Below, piece by piece: positions 41,652 to 52,555 of a DNA stretch of 64,000 nucleotides. The stretch lies in the NCBI GenBank assembly GCA_945643635.1, contig CALZFC010000045.1, positions 1,800,001 through 1,864,000 of the forward strand, given 5' to 3'. The notes under the pieces are model-generated. The model was given only the letters and a program-made list of their open reading frames with translations. It had not been told where the DNA came from and made no database searches. Made by a program: the position numbers and the translations under genes. The DNA is from Allodiplogaster sudhausi. Its lineage: Eukaryota; Nematoda; Chromadorea; Rhabditida; Diplogasteridae. How positions within the stretch are numbered: position 1 is the first letter of the stretch; the number at the start of each line of letters is the position of its first letter.

Positions 41652-42210
41652 CAGGAGAGTTTATAGAGAGGATTTTATATGGATAAGATAAGCAAAGATG
41701 TAGAGAATAAGAAAACGATAAATGTACCCCCTGTGGGGTTGGCAACTCGCCGGCCATCTCCAAGTCTCTGGAAAAAAATTTAAAGTCTTTTATTTTTAAA
41801 GGATTCTTTTTAACAACATTTATAACCTTCAAAACTAACTTTCACATAACAAAAAAATAATTGAATGAATGAAGAAATAAAGTAATTCGGAAATAGTTGT
41901 GAACCGAGAGCCTTGCGAGCACACGACCAGCTGGCTCGTTTACTGAATAGGAAAGTGAGGATGCCTCATTCTCAGTATTCAAACAATACTTTTAATTTTT
42001 GTCTGGCAATGAGTTGAGTGAAGCAAATTTTGGTTAGAAATTACAAAACTTTAGTGTATTTTGCTACATTGCACGAGGTGACAGAATAATGTAGTCAATT
42101 CATGAATGACTGGACTTATAAAATTAGTCTCATTAACATAGGTGTTCATTTTGATTCTTATTTTGCTCGCAATGTATTTCTACTCATTTTCCCCTTCGTA
42201 GCTCGCTGTG
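40842..42210 (-). pseudogene. Right part of duplicated locus copy D3 (basic-protein gene)
   Basis: Parallels 53829-55230. On the minus strand, MNSQDDDVQILEDEHAMQLI starts at 41323. It is followed by an Arg/Ser-rich exon (SGSRSRSASPSRSG) and KDEANLKPPPLEDWKAEPA ending near 40852. Upstream is another short reading unit, DFEEESRLSQIWEEYYRQVP (41395-41560). The donor after the Arg/Ser exon is GAGAAAGG here but GAGAAAGT in the 54 kb copy, so splicing is probably lost. The downstream membrane-gene exons have been replaced by the retroelement. Function unknown. Confidence 0.55.
41578..41652. repeat. GA microsatellite
   Basis: About 70 bp of GA repeats, CT on the minus (coding) strand, lying 5' of the DFEEESRLSQ exon in coding sense. 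It is much shorter in the paralogous copy at about 54590. Confidence 0.9.
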
Positions 42211-42946
42211 ACCGGTATTGCCGTCGGGCCCCACATGCAAAGAAAGAGCTCCTAGTCCTCATCAATTTCTCTACAACCCAAATGTTTGTTTCTGGGAAAT
42301 TAAATTGACTTTTAATCAATATATAAACTCTGCCTTGCTGTATAATAATTAAAGATCTGACTGATAAATGCGTAGAACGTCAAGAAGCGGGCATCCCTAT
42401 CTACTCCTTTTATTTACATCCTTTCCCTTTCTCTCTCTCTCCCTCTCTTCCTCTCTCTCCGTCCTCATCATTGCCGTGACTTCAAAAGTTTATTTTCGTC
42501 GTAAGTAACATGCTTGGATTGTCAATGAGAGGAGAGGAAAAGCTATCCAACTTGCCACGTAACATGTTCAGGATTACAAGTAGGAAATAAATAAGATAAA
42601 ATTTCAAAATGATAAAATCATTTCCAAGAGAAATCCTAAGTTTTTTTTATCGTCTCTTGCAACGGTACTGAAGAGTTTGAGAGATTGAGAAAGAGTGTTC
42701 ACAAAAGAAAACCTTTCACGGTGGAAAATACAGACTTCAGAGCCAGAAGAAAAACAAAAAAAAAGAGAATAATTAAGGTATGACGATATGAAGTTATATT
42801 ACAGCAGTGGAAGAGGCTAACCTAGCCATTTTTAAAGTGTACAACGAAGCAATTTTACTAGAGCGTACATGTGGAAGAAATTAGAAAAAATTAGAAGACA
42901 TGAAGTTGCGGCAAGATCAAAGGATTGATCGAATAGTCGGAAGAAT
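42211..42946. other. Spacer, no supported gene
   Basis: AT-rich with a small CT tract at about 42427-42460. It contains the downstream flank of the kelch gene. No RNA gene or repeat family is recognised. Confidence 0.35.
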
Positions 42947-44856
42947 TCAAGAGGCGGCAAAATCAAAGGAATCGTGCTGATCCGCGTAGAGAATGCCCGT
43001 GATTCGATTCGTTGCCTCGGCGACATTGACCGAAGCCCCGGGAACGTCGAAGCCGAACCTCGCATGGACAGCCGAGAGGGTCTCCGGCTTCAGGAGACTC
43101 AGAACCTGAGTAGACTATTTCATTCTTTTCTTTTTTTGCGCATTTAAAATTAAATCATAAGTTAAAGGAACAATCAGATAATACATTGCCGTATACTTTG
43201 CGAATCATAAATTAAATCATGAATTGCCTAGTATACAGGAACTTGTTTGCAAGAGAGAACTGTATTATTTGAATTCAAAATTCATGGGCTTCTTAACTCT
43301 CTCAACCACTTTCACAGTCTCGCTTTTGAGCAGCAGGTAAGAGGCTTCCTCTTTTTTCCCACCCTTTGGCACTCGTTGTGTTCCGGCTACATCGATTGAG
43401 ATGTTTTCTTCAATTTCAAATAAAGAAATGCAAATATCTTGAGAAATAGAAGAACAAGTTAGTTTTTCATCGGATACTCCTTTGATATTTAAATAAATAG
43501 ACTCAGTTTTTTCATTCAAATTTTGCAAAATTTGACGCAAATTTGCATTGAGAAAAGAAAAAGACATTCTAACCTTGCCGAAAGACATCCACGCCAGGGA
43601 GGGCACCGCGACACGGAGCATTTCAATTCGTTCTCGATCAAGCTGTCTGTTCTTAAAAAAACACTATTACAAACATGTCTTCAATCCTTTATATATCTGA
43701 TTTCCATTGTTTGTGATGCCATTTGTACTTCTAAATACGATTTTCACCATATTTACAACTTTAAAGGAGCCGTTTACTGAATAATTAGCATTTTTTTAAG
43801 TCGTTCAATTCGCATTTGTCTAAATTTACAGTGATTAAGACGAGAAGACGACCCGACAATCGGCAGTACGCAGTTGAAGTGGCGTTGAAGTGATTCCTAA
43901 AATTAAAATAACACACAAAAAATTAAAATGTAAAAAAAACCATAACAAAATTCCGATCTTTTTTCATAGCAGTAAAGAAAATAACTGCTGACGGTAGCTG
44001 AAAGACGCGCTGCCATCTGGAGGATGCAATGTCGAGTCGCCAGACCTCGCCATTGTAAGGGAACGTCTGTATGTATAGCTTGTAGTGTGGTTCTGTATTT
44101 ATGTTCCCTCTCCCAATTGTCGTGCTCGCTCTTTCGCCCTCTCGGTCTCTCTCTCTCTCTATGTAACTCCGCCACCATGCTCTTCCGTACTTAAGTCGCG
44201 AATATGACTAATCTAGCTTCTTCCCGGAGGCGGCCAGCCTTAAGCTGGCTCGCCTCTTGCCTTCTTCCCCGCCGTTCTCGTCATCCTTGCCGACCTTCCC
44301 GAACGTCCTGCCCTTGTTCCCTATTGACGACCACCACGCCTCGGGCCCAGTACCCCTTCCCTGTCGCCTCTCTTTCTCGTTTCCTGTCGAGTAACGCTGT
44401 CGATAAACCTGTCCGACCTGAGGTCTTTGTCGCTGGGAACGACTTGTATTGACTCCATATACTTTTCCGCCCAACAAGAACAGCCACTTGTTGGCGAGGA
44501 TCACTACACACGCACCGTCGCGCCACGTCGGAAAGCCGTGCACCTACACGAGATACGTTTACTTTTCTCTCATCTACGGATATGGACTTGGCACAAAGAC
44601 GACCCACAAGCTGCAGTCATGTACGGGCCAGGTTTTTGGGTTCTATATTTAGAGGTTATATTCCCAGCTGGTCACAACCTTTTCTTGCTCGTGTCCATCT
44701 GCTAGTTCCCGTCGAGCGTTCTATATATATTTCATATATTATTTCAGCAACATGTAAGCATGCTAATAGTCAGAGGAAATCTTGCATAAATTCCAGCTCG
44801 TATAGTTTTGCAAAGAGCCATAAAAATCACTTTCTTTTTCCAGTTAATTGAGGTGG

Positions 44857-44920
<64 letters not shown>

Positions 44921-46905
44921 GATATGGAAGGAATTGCCGACCTGGTCAGGAATTGTCTGCCAACGTTCGAATATCTCTCGGTTGATGTCGAAAATGTGTA
45001 GATTATCGAAGGGCATTTTGCGGTACTTAAAGAAATATATTAAAGTTAAATTTGGCAATAAAAGTAGTTCAATTTAAATATAAATAAATAAAACGACGTC
45101 ATGTTTTATTTACTTATTATTTATAAAAGCATATAAGGAAAAAACTTTTCATACCATTCTAACCCCTACACCTTCCAGAAGCACACTGCCACCGCAAAAA
45201 ACCATAATCTCCCGGTTGTCTGCTGGATTCTCCTGAAGAGGACGAACATGACTATTTGCAAAATTCGGAGATACATGCAAAAAATTTTCATGTATCTCCG
45301 AATATAAGTAAATAAATATATATATATAATATAATATATGTACATAATAAATTAAAATACCGTATTTTCTCTATTAGTACCCTCCCTTCCCTCTATTAGA
45401 ACCCCCTCTCTAACAGTACCCCCCCCCCCCTTTAAAATGCCATTGAAAAATAATACCCCTCCCTCTAATAGAACATCGCCCCTCCAATAGTACCCCCCCC
45501 CCCCCATACAGTCTAATACCTCGGCTCGAGACGTACCTCGAATGGATCCTGGAGGCGTAGGATGTTCTTCCCAATGAACTGATTGCAAATTCATTCAAAA
45601 GCTAAGGCAAAACGGATACTTCATGATTCCATTGAAGCCGAGCTACAAATCTCTTTTTTAAGGAATACAATTTTGTTACCAAACTTTTAGTCAATCAGAT
45701 TGAAAAATAATACCCCTCCCTCTAATCGTGCCCCTCCCTCGCAAGGGGTATTAAAAAATAGTACCCCGGGGAAGTACCAATAGAGAAAATACCGTATATG
45801 GAGTTTTCTTATTTCCTTTCTAACATCTTTATTACGTCAAGTCCTTAAATCCTTTAAAATAAATAGAAAAAAATACTTACCGTGCTCAGCATTTTGACTG
45901 TCGCCAGAGTAGTCCCACCAACCGGAGAGAATTCAGGCGGCAGATCAAATTCCGTGACTCTTAGATTGGAAAAGCAAAATCACTCACACTTCCAATATAC
46001 AAAGATATTAGAAGAAAAAAACCATAATCCTAATTATAATGAATATAAAATGTAAGCATGAAATTGTTTTGTGTTTTTAGCTAAAGCATACCCTCCTCGA
46101 AGTGTGGCCTTGATTTTGTGGAGCTTCCGTGAACCTACGCGATCGAGGAAGAAGTAGAATTCGTCATGGTATGCAGCTTGGTGATAGTAATGCTCCTGTT
46201 ATTTATCAACTGCATTTTATATTCATTTTAAATCTTCCGTACGATCTTCTTTTCTTTTGCAAAACAAAAAAAGGAAGTGTCGTACTGATACTGTTTGACG
46301 GAAATTGCGAATAGAGTCGAGGTCCTGTTTAGGATCGTCGGGCGTACGAGCATTTCCTTCAAATGAAGTCTAGTACATCCTATTAACCAAAAGAGACCGA
46401 GAAAGAGAAAGATAATAGACAAATCGTAACAGAGAAAAACCGAAAAGGAGACAAAAAGAAAGTCGAGAGAGACGGAGAAAGAAAGATAGTTAAACTGAGT
46501 CAATAAAGATTACCCAAACAAAAATAGATAATAAATGCTTTGTAAAAAAAAAATTGATCCAGCCAAATTATTAAAATCAAATTTAAATCATTAGGAATAA
46601 GAGACAACCTAAAAGAGCATTCTTGCATATGAAGTGGTTAATCAGCGGATCCGCCCTCCAGTCCGAGTCTACAAAGTTGAAGTTGAAGTGCATCGACCTG
46701 GGAAAAAGTTTTATAAAATAAATAAGATAAGCACTCTTTTTTAATAATCAAACAATATGCAGTATAGTTTTATCTTTAAAAAATATATTATAATACAAAC
46801 AAACCGAGAAGACACGAGGTCCACAAACACCTTGTCGCCCACGAAGTTGCTGAGCAAGGCCATGTTTCCGTAGACGAGAAGCGAATAAGGCGAGCGCACC
46901 ATCAT
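42947..46905 (-). CDS. Kelch-repeat protein
   Basis: Beta-propeller protein, probably an adaptor. The likely start at 46905 gives MMVRSPYSLLVYGNMALLSN. Next come SMHFNFNFVDSDWRADPL (46625-46700), YHDEFYFFLDRVGSRKLHKI (46090-46165), VTEFDLPPEFSPVGGTTLAT (45885-45960), QFIGKNILRLQDPFE (45540-45590) and NREIMVFCGGSVLLEGVGVR (45165-45240, a kelch blade with Gly-Gly). Then NLHIFDINREIFERWQTIP (about 44940-45020, blade end), PTWRDGACVVILANKWLFLL followed by GGKVYG (44440-44540), and a C-terminal pair spliced 43574-43645 to 42947-43105 (VPSLAWMSFGK joined to VLSLLKPETL, ending DSFDFAAS-stop). Kelch blades are clear; the subfamily is not. A KLHDC-type ubiquitin-ligase adaptor is one possibility. Introns hold an (AT)n run and a MITE. 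Confidence 0.65.
44857..44918. repeat. AT microsatellite (62 bp)
   Basis: Pure AT dinucleotide run inside an intron of the kelch gene, next to an exon. Confidence 0.97.
45357..45797. mobile_element. MITE-like element with C-rich interior
   Basis: Ends ATACCGTATTTTCTCTATT (left) and AATAGAGAAAATACCGTAT (right) are inverted copies. The 441-bp interior repeats AATAGTACCCCTCCCTCTAA-type units with C-runs of 12 and 14. It straddles a kelch exon (about 45540-45590) and is not otherwise coding. Confidence 0.75.
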
Positions 46906-47207
46906 TATCCATTTCCAGAACGGCAATAATAACCCCTCTTTTCCAGATGATCTTGGCTAATTGGTATATTTCTAACAATAAGTAAACTTATTTTCTCCAC
47001 TCACGCAATGAATAAGTGTCATATAGGCTCACCAAACAAGAGAATGGCCTCGGCTTACCCGAGTTTAAGTTTTTAGGCTATTTTACCAAAGGGTGACCAC
47101 CCTGTGGATATAAAAAAAACCTGTTTTGGATGGAGTAAAAGCAATTTTTTCTTTAAAAAATTGTCAATTGTAAGCCACTAATTAGGCGGCGGCTGCCCCC
47201 AAGGCCT

Positions 47208-47253
<46 letters not shown>

Positions 47254-47692
47254 TTCTTTCATTTTTCTCTCCCTCTCTCACTCACTCTTCCTTTACTTAA
47301 AAAAAAAGATGGTCTTGGATTCCCCGAGGTTATTAAATGAGCTATGTATACAAATATGTCTCAAAAAATTAATTCTATCGCAATAAACGGGTATGGTTGC
47401 ATTATTTCAAACAACATCTTGTTATTTATGCATGAGCAGTACGAGCGATTCCGCATAAGAAATCACCGTTCGGTTTCTCAACATTTGCGGCTGCAAATGC
47501 CTGAATTAAGAATTACAGGCGAAATCGGCGAGATCGGATTTTTGGTATCTTTCCGATCGATAAATATAAACCATTAGGAGATTTTGATCATCATTTCCGT
47601 TATCTACCCGACGAGAGCTTTTAAACGGTATATAGCTCATTCCATATCCTCGGAAGCCGAGACGATTCCCTTGTTAGGAAAACAGGGCGGGG
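46906..47692. other. Upstream flank of the kelch gene
   Basis: No gene supported. It contains a CT tract (about 47213-47247) and the likely kelch promoter region. A short open frame near 47344-47577 has no recognisable domain. Confidence 0.35.
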
Positions 47693-49400
47693 TGTCCAAA
47701 TGCCCAGTCAAACTTGCATACATTTGCATATTTTGGGGACCTTTAGGGAACAACCTCTAGTGAACATTTTGAGGTCGTAACCTACTTAAATTTGCTTTTT
47801 TAGGGGACCTTTAGGGGAACCTTAGGGAACATTTTTGAGACCCTAATTTGTATAAATTTATATATACCCTACTACTAAGAGTAAAAAAATAACAAATTAG
47901 CAAACCCTTGTTTCCCCTGTGTTCGCACGAGTGCAAATGACTCTTTTATTGCCGCGCAATTGCGCTCCATGATGTATTTAAATTGCTGCCATTCACGAAG
48001 ATGCAGGTTTTTTCTTGTGATTTCTCATGCGGCTAGATGATTTGTTTTGTCATCATCATTCGTCCACTTTTTCTCTCCTCCAAGCCTCTCATTTATTTCT
48101 TGCCTTTATAATGTTCGCGTTAGAAGTTATTTATTGCCGGTTGCTTCTACATTATTCAGGTATTCATTGTTTCTTTCCTCCTTCACATCCATACTAATCA
48201 GCTTATCCGCAGGTTTCTTTTTTAACGGTCTCATTCCCCTCTTTCTCTCAACTCTTTCATCATCTTTCCTCTATTCTTTACCACCGCGGATTTCATGGCT
48301 TCCCGCCACCTCGGACGACTTTGACCGTCATTTTAAGGGAAGAGCCTGAAGTTAAGCGCAAGCGGAGCTAGACAGCCACCGCTCCTCGTCCTTCTCTCCT
48401 TCTTCTCTCCTTCATCACCTTTCTGTTCTTCTGCTCTCTCTGTAAACACCATCACACCACTCTCTTCTATTGGCGCAAGGCCACCTGGTACAAGACCCTT
48501 TCTTTACCTTCTTCTTTATTTGTTTCTTTGCTTTCTTCCTTTACAGGGTTTAACTTATTCCTTTCTTTTATTCTTTCTTTCTTTATCACTCAATCCTCCT
48601 CCTCCTCTTTCCAGCTTTCAGAGCATACTCCATTCCTAGTTGTAGAATTAGAGTCTTTCTAGTGATTACCTTGACGTATAGCGATTGATTCATTGGACTG
48701 ATCTCGAGGATCATTGGAAGTGATAAACTGTTCTGTTTCTTCATAGAAGTGTTCGATCACATGTGAAGTGGATAGTAACCGAGTCAGCGAGTTAAGCCCT
48801 TTATCGATCGATAAGATGTACAAGGGCCAAAACGCGCACACCCTGTATTCCGTGGATGAGAAGGGTTAATTTCTTCGCGCTCTCCGCGCGAATTTAAATG
48901 CAGTCCATTTGGCTTGGAATAAGAGTAAAGAAAGTATAAAAGTGGAGAAATCACAAGTAGGACTAAGAATTACACAGTTACGTCGATTTTGTTCGCGAAT
49001 TCTCAGTCCAACTTGCGATTTCGCTTCTTTTACATGATCTTGGCCCGGAAGCCAAATAGACTGCATTTATTCGCGCGGAGAGCGCGAAGCAATGATCCCT
49101 TTTGTTCCCATTGAAAGCAGGGCAAATAAGGGCCTCCCTGCTTTTATTAGACTTTGAAAAAGTCATGCAAAATGTGACAGTAATATGTATGTTCGAAATT
49201 TGCCAATTAGCTATTTCAGTAGCAGGGGTATATATAAATTGATGCAAATTAGGGTCTCAAAAATGTTCCCTAAGGTTCCGCTAGAGGTCCCCAAAAACAA
49301 ATTTATGTAAGTTGGGGTCTCAAAATGTTCACTAGAGGTTGTTCCCTAAAGGTGCCCAAAATATGCAAATTTATGCAAGTTTGACTGGACATTTGTGGAC
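47693..49400. mobile_element. DNA-transposon-like element with about 180-bp inverted ends
   Basis: The left end (about 47693-47875) and right end (about 49225-49400) are inverted copies. Shared pieces include CCAGTCAAACTTGCATA, GCATATTTTGGG, CTTTAGGGAACAACCTCTAG and CCTTAGGGAACATTTTTGAG. Inside each arm the GGGACCTTTAGGGAAC-like unit is repeated in tandem. The 1.35-kb interior has no transposase I can recognise. A CT-rich segment and a separate hairpin (48874-49096) lie within it. Confidence 0.8.
48874..49096. repeat. 220-bp near-palindrome
   Basis: Arms of about 95-100 bp: TCGCGCTCTCCGCGCGAAT ... CAGTCCATTTGGCTT ... GAAATCACAAGTAGGACT on the left, mirrored on the right as AGTCCAACTTGCGATTTC ... 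AAGCCAAATAGACTG ... ATTCGCGCGGAGAGCGCGA. The loop is about 25 bases. It could be a nested fold-back element or the precursor of a long hairpin RNA. Confidence 0.85.
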
Positions 49401-49720
49401 TACAGAATCTCTCAATTTTAAAGTCGGGTTCCTCGGCACCGTACGCTTCTGTAGCGTCTCAATGCACCAGATGAAAGAACCGGTCGAGAAATTCTTAATA
49501 AATCGATCGATACATTATTAACCTATGAATAAAAGCCACCATATGTTTATTACAAAAGGTCGACTGCGCTATTTACAGGGAAGAGTCGATGATATGTGGA
49601 GTCTGCTGTACGTCCTCGCAGCGAGATCTTAAAGAGTTTTTTTCCGCTATAGTCAATACATCACAATAACTGATCGATAACGCATTCGATAATTGGCCAA
49701 AAAAATAATCTACAACCGAG

Positions 49721-50265
49721 ATGCTGTTCCACCGCTTGCCCTGGGACGACCTTCTGTGGCTGTCCAATGATGATGAGCGGATTGATCAGATCGGACATCT
49801 CAAGCAGCACTCGCCAGACAACGAGGTGTTCAAGGTCGGGCTTTTAATCTCTCTCACTCGGTCTATCACGTTCTCCCTGTTTCTTTGCCCACTTTCTCGC
49901 TCTCTCTCACTCACTCTCTCTTTAAATCCCTTCCCTCCTCCTTTTTCCAGGGTCTGCCTTCCGAGTTCTCCGACATCTGCACGTACCTGAGGACTCTCCG
50001 TACGGAAGATAGGCCGGGCGTCACGATTTACCGCCTTGTCTACTGCTTTTTTTCTTCTTTATTAAACAAGAAAGAGTTTCCGATGCAATTTCACTCATAC
50101 CTACAGTTTAAAATACTTACAGTGGTAATTAAAACTTCAATCTTGTTGCAGCTTCAGTCCGAGCTCTTGCGGAAGGACGTGACGTACCTCGCGCCATTCG
50201 AGTGGGACTCGGCCAGACGGCCGACGACCTTCGCACCACCATCGAGCCTTCGCCCTCCGAGCTAA
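49721..50265 (+). CDS. Short casein-kinase-1-like protein (C-lobe end only)
   Basis: Three exons: 49721-49834 (MLFHRLPWDDLLWLSNDDER), 49951-50037 (GLPSEFSDICTYLRTLRTED, then RPGVTIYRL) and 50152-50265 (LQSELLRKDVTYLAPFEWDS, ending SSLRPPS-stop). The phases agree. The LPW ... GLP-x-EF-x-x-x-x-x-YLR-x-L ... (E/D)-x-P pattern is the last part of the CK1/TTBK-type kinase domain. All catalytic motifs (Gly loop, Lys, HRD-like, DFG-like) are absent. It is about 105 residues against about 280 for a full domain. It could be a truncated gene copy or a real mini-protein. Confidence 0.55.
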
Positions 50266-50715
50266 TGACGCTCACGGCTGACATCGGTCAGCGTCAGCCT
50301 CGGATTTTCCTTTCATTTCACGAATTTAGTATTACGGATTTATGTATCTCTAGGGACAGAATATAAATTATATAATTTTGAGTTTACCGTATTCTGTTTT
50401 TTCTCTCTCTCTCTCTTCCTTTTCTCTAAATCAGGTCCAGTGATAAAGATTATTCACACCTTAATTAACGCTTTGTCCCCCCGCCATACGACATGCACAT
50501 GAATATCGGTAAGATCACCGATTGTCATCATTACATTCCCTGACAATTCTCATCACAATCCGTTCCTTCCCGGGTCGAATAATTTTTGATGAATTGGATG
50601 AGAAATGTGGCAATATGTCGATAGACACAATAATGGTCATTAACATGTGAAGAGAAAAGAGAACGCTAACTGTTGTGCAAAAGTGAGTGCGATGATCTAC
50701 AAGGATTACTGCATA
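50266..50715. other. Spacer between the CK1-like gene and fold-back element
   Basis: Short CT tract at about 50400-50420. No gene, RNA or repeat is recognised. Confidence 0.35.
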
Positions 50716-51283
50716 CAGTCCCGCTCAACATTGTTGGGTCCGGTATTAATAGTATTAATAGTATTAATATAAATAATACAAAATGGAATAGCGCGCTGAA
50801 TAAGCATTTTCGTGCCATTTCGCGTAGGAGTTTACCTATTTCGACCATGGAGATTACGACTGTGAAGACCGTTTTCAAAAATATGCTGAAATGGCTGAGA
50901 TCTCATAATATTGCATTCAATTTGGCTGTGTTTGTGTTCAAAACGGGCTGGCTTCAACTCCTGGACTACAAAGTGCAAAATAAAGTGAAATTTTCAGAGC
51001 ACTTCTTACCTTTTTTGAGTTTCTTGTTTTATTTCGTTTGAGTTTCTCATTTTGTTGTTATGTATAAACGACGAAAAAAAAAAAACAAAAAAAAATTTTC
51101 GTGCTTGCAAAAATCTGTTCTCAAAAGGGTATCGAACCGAGACCTCAAGATTGCCGGTCAAAGACTTACCAATACTCTACAGACGGTACGAAGCGATCTG
51201 CTGATACCTTTCTTTGGACAGCATCGATTGCCTCACAAAGGAAACGTCGATTCTGAACACTCTCTGTTTCATACTTTAGTGGG

Positions 51284-51326
<43 letters not shown>

Positions 51327-51818
51327 GAAAGAGGCGTAAGAAGGTGCAGCGTCGACTACATCTACTCTGCGTTTCAAGGCTGAAGCTACGGTATGACGTT
51401 TCGGTTCGATACCCTTTTGAGAACAGATTTTTGCAAGCACGAAAATTTTTTTTCTTTTTTTTCGTCGTTTGTACATAAACAAAATAAGAAACTCAAAAGA
51501 AATAAAACAAGAAACTCAAAAAAGGTAAGAAGTGCTCTGAAAATTTCCCTTTATTTTGCACTTTGTAGTCCAGGAGTTGAAGCCAGCCCGTTTGGAACCC
51601 AAACACAGCCAAATTAAATGCAATATTATGAGATCTCAGCCATTTCAACATATTTTTGAAAACGGTCTTCACAGTCGTAATCTCCATGGTCGAAATAGGT
51701 AGACTCCTACGCGAAATGGCACGAAAATGCGTATTCAGCGCGCTATTCCAGTTTGTATTATTTATATTAATACTATTAATACTATTAATACCGGACCCAA
51801 CAATGTTGAGCGGGACTG
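50716..51818. mobile_element. Fold-back element with TA target sites (Tc1/mariner-like ends)
   Basis: 1103 bp starting CAGTCCCGCTCAACATTGTT and ending with its reverse complement, flanked on each side by TA. The arms pair over some 400 bp or more (for example GACTGTGAAGACCGTTTTC on the left, mirrored on the right), with scattered differences. The centre has a GA run (about 51288-51322). No transposase frame is present. TA flanks suggest Tc1/mariner-type mobilisation. Confidence 0.85.
51126..51184 (-). other. tRNA-like segment with Pol III A and B boxes
   Basis: On the minus strand TAGAGTATTGGTAAGTC resembles an A box, and CGGTTCGATACCC, 30-40 bases later, a B box. Acceptor-stem pairing is not convincing, so this is not a plain tRNA gene. 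The B box, but not the A box, also appears in the other arm of the fold-back element at about 51400-51412. Confidence 0.4.
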
Positions 51819-51884
51819 TACATCTTTATGTATTCAGTTGTTGTATTCTACGGATTTGGTCAGAATTCTTTTGCGGATCAAGCT

Positions 51885-52495
51885 CTATCGTGCAAGTCGC
51901 GAATACCTGTAAGAATTTTTTTTCGATTTACTTGAGTGAATACCAAAAAAAAACATGGGATTCCGTCATCAAACCGCGCAATTGCAGGAAGGGCGACGTG
52001 GTAGTTCACAATTCAAAATTTGATTCTTCTGTGAATTCTTTGAAATGCGTTGTGCTAATTCGAAGAAGAGCTGAGACATTAAATAGGTTATTTCTAACAA
52101 TAAGAAAACTACAGAAGAATGTCAAGTGGAACTCTATTTCCAGTCCATCAAGTGGAACTCTATTTCTAGTCCAGTCTATTTCTTCAGAAAATAATTGAGC
52201 AGTCGTCTTCTTCCGAAGACATAACTCGGAAAAAAATTACATTAGCTAAATTGGAGAGAAATATCCACCAAAGTGTCATTTACGGCAAAAAAAAGACATA
52301 GTAGTATTTTCTTTTATGTACATTCGTAAGGTGTATTACAAACATAATTGCTGGTTGTGTAAAAAAAAACATTCCCAGCATAGCCATACTTTTTATTCTG
52401 GTGTAGTCATGGGGATGGCGGTTTTGAAAAGGCCGCAGGGTGAGTATGGGAAGGAAGGCTGCCGTCTCATGTAATGTTTGGGTTCAGTACACTAG
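51885..52495. repeat. 3' flank repeat of locus copy D4
   Basis: Matches 15597-16290 and, in parts, 12376-12960 and 31446-31576. It joins directly to the membrane gene that follows on the minus strand. Confidence 0.8.
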
Positions 52496-52555
52496 AAGGA
52501 TGACGAAGAGACTGATTGGAGCTTTGTGGTGTGCGAGCGAGTGCCGTGCGACGTT

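Noticed and set aside
48047..48349. 100-codon frame inside the inverted-repeat element
   Set aside because: Pyrimidine-rich, Ser/Leu/Phe-biased, no transposase motif.
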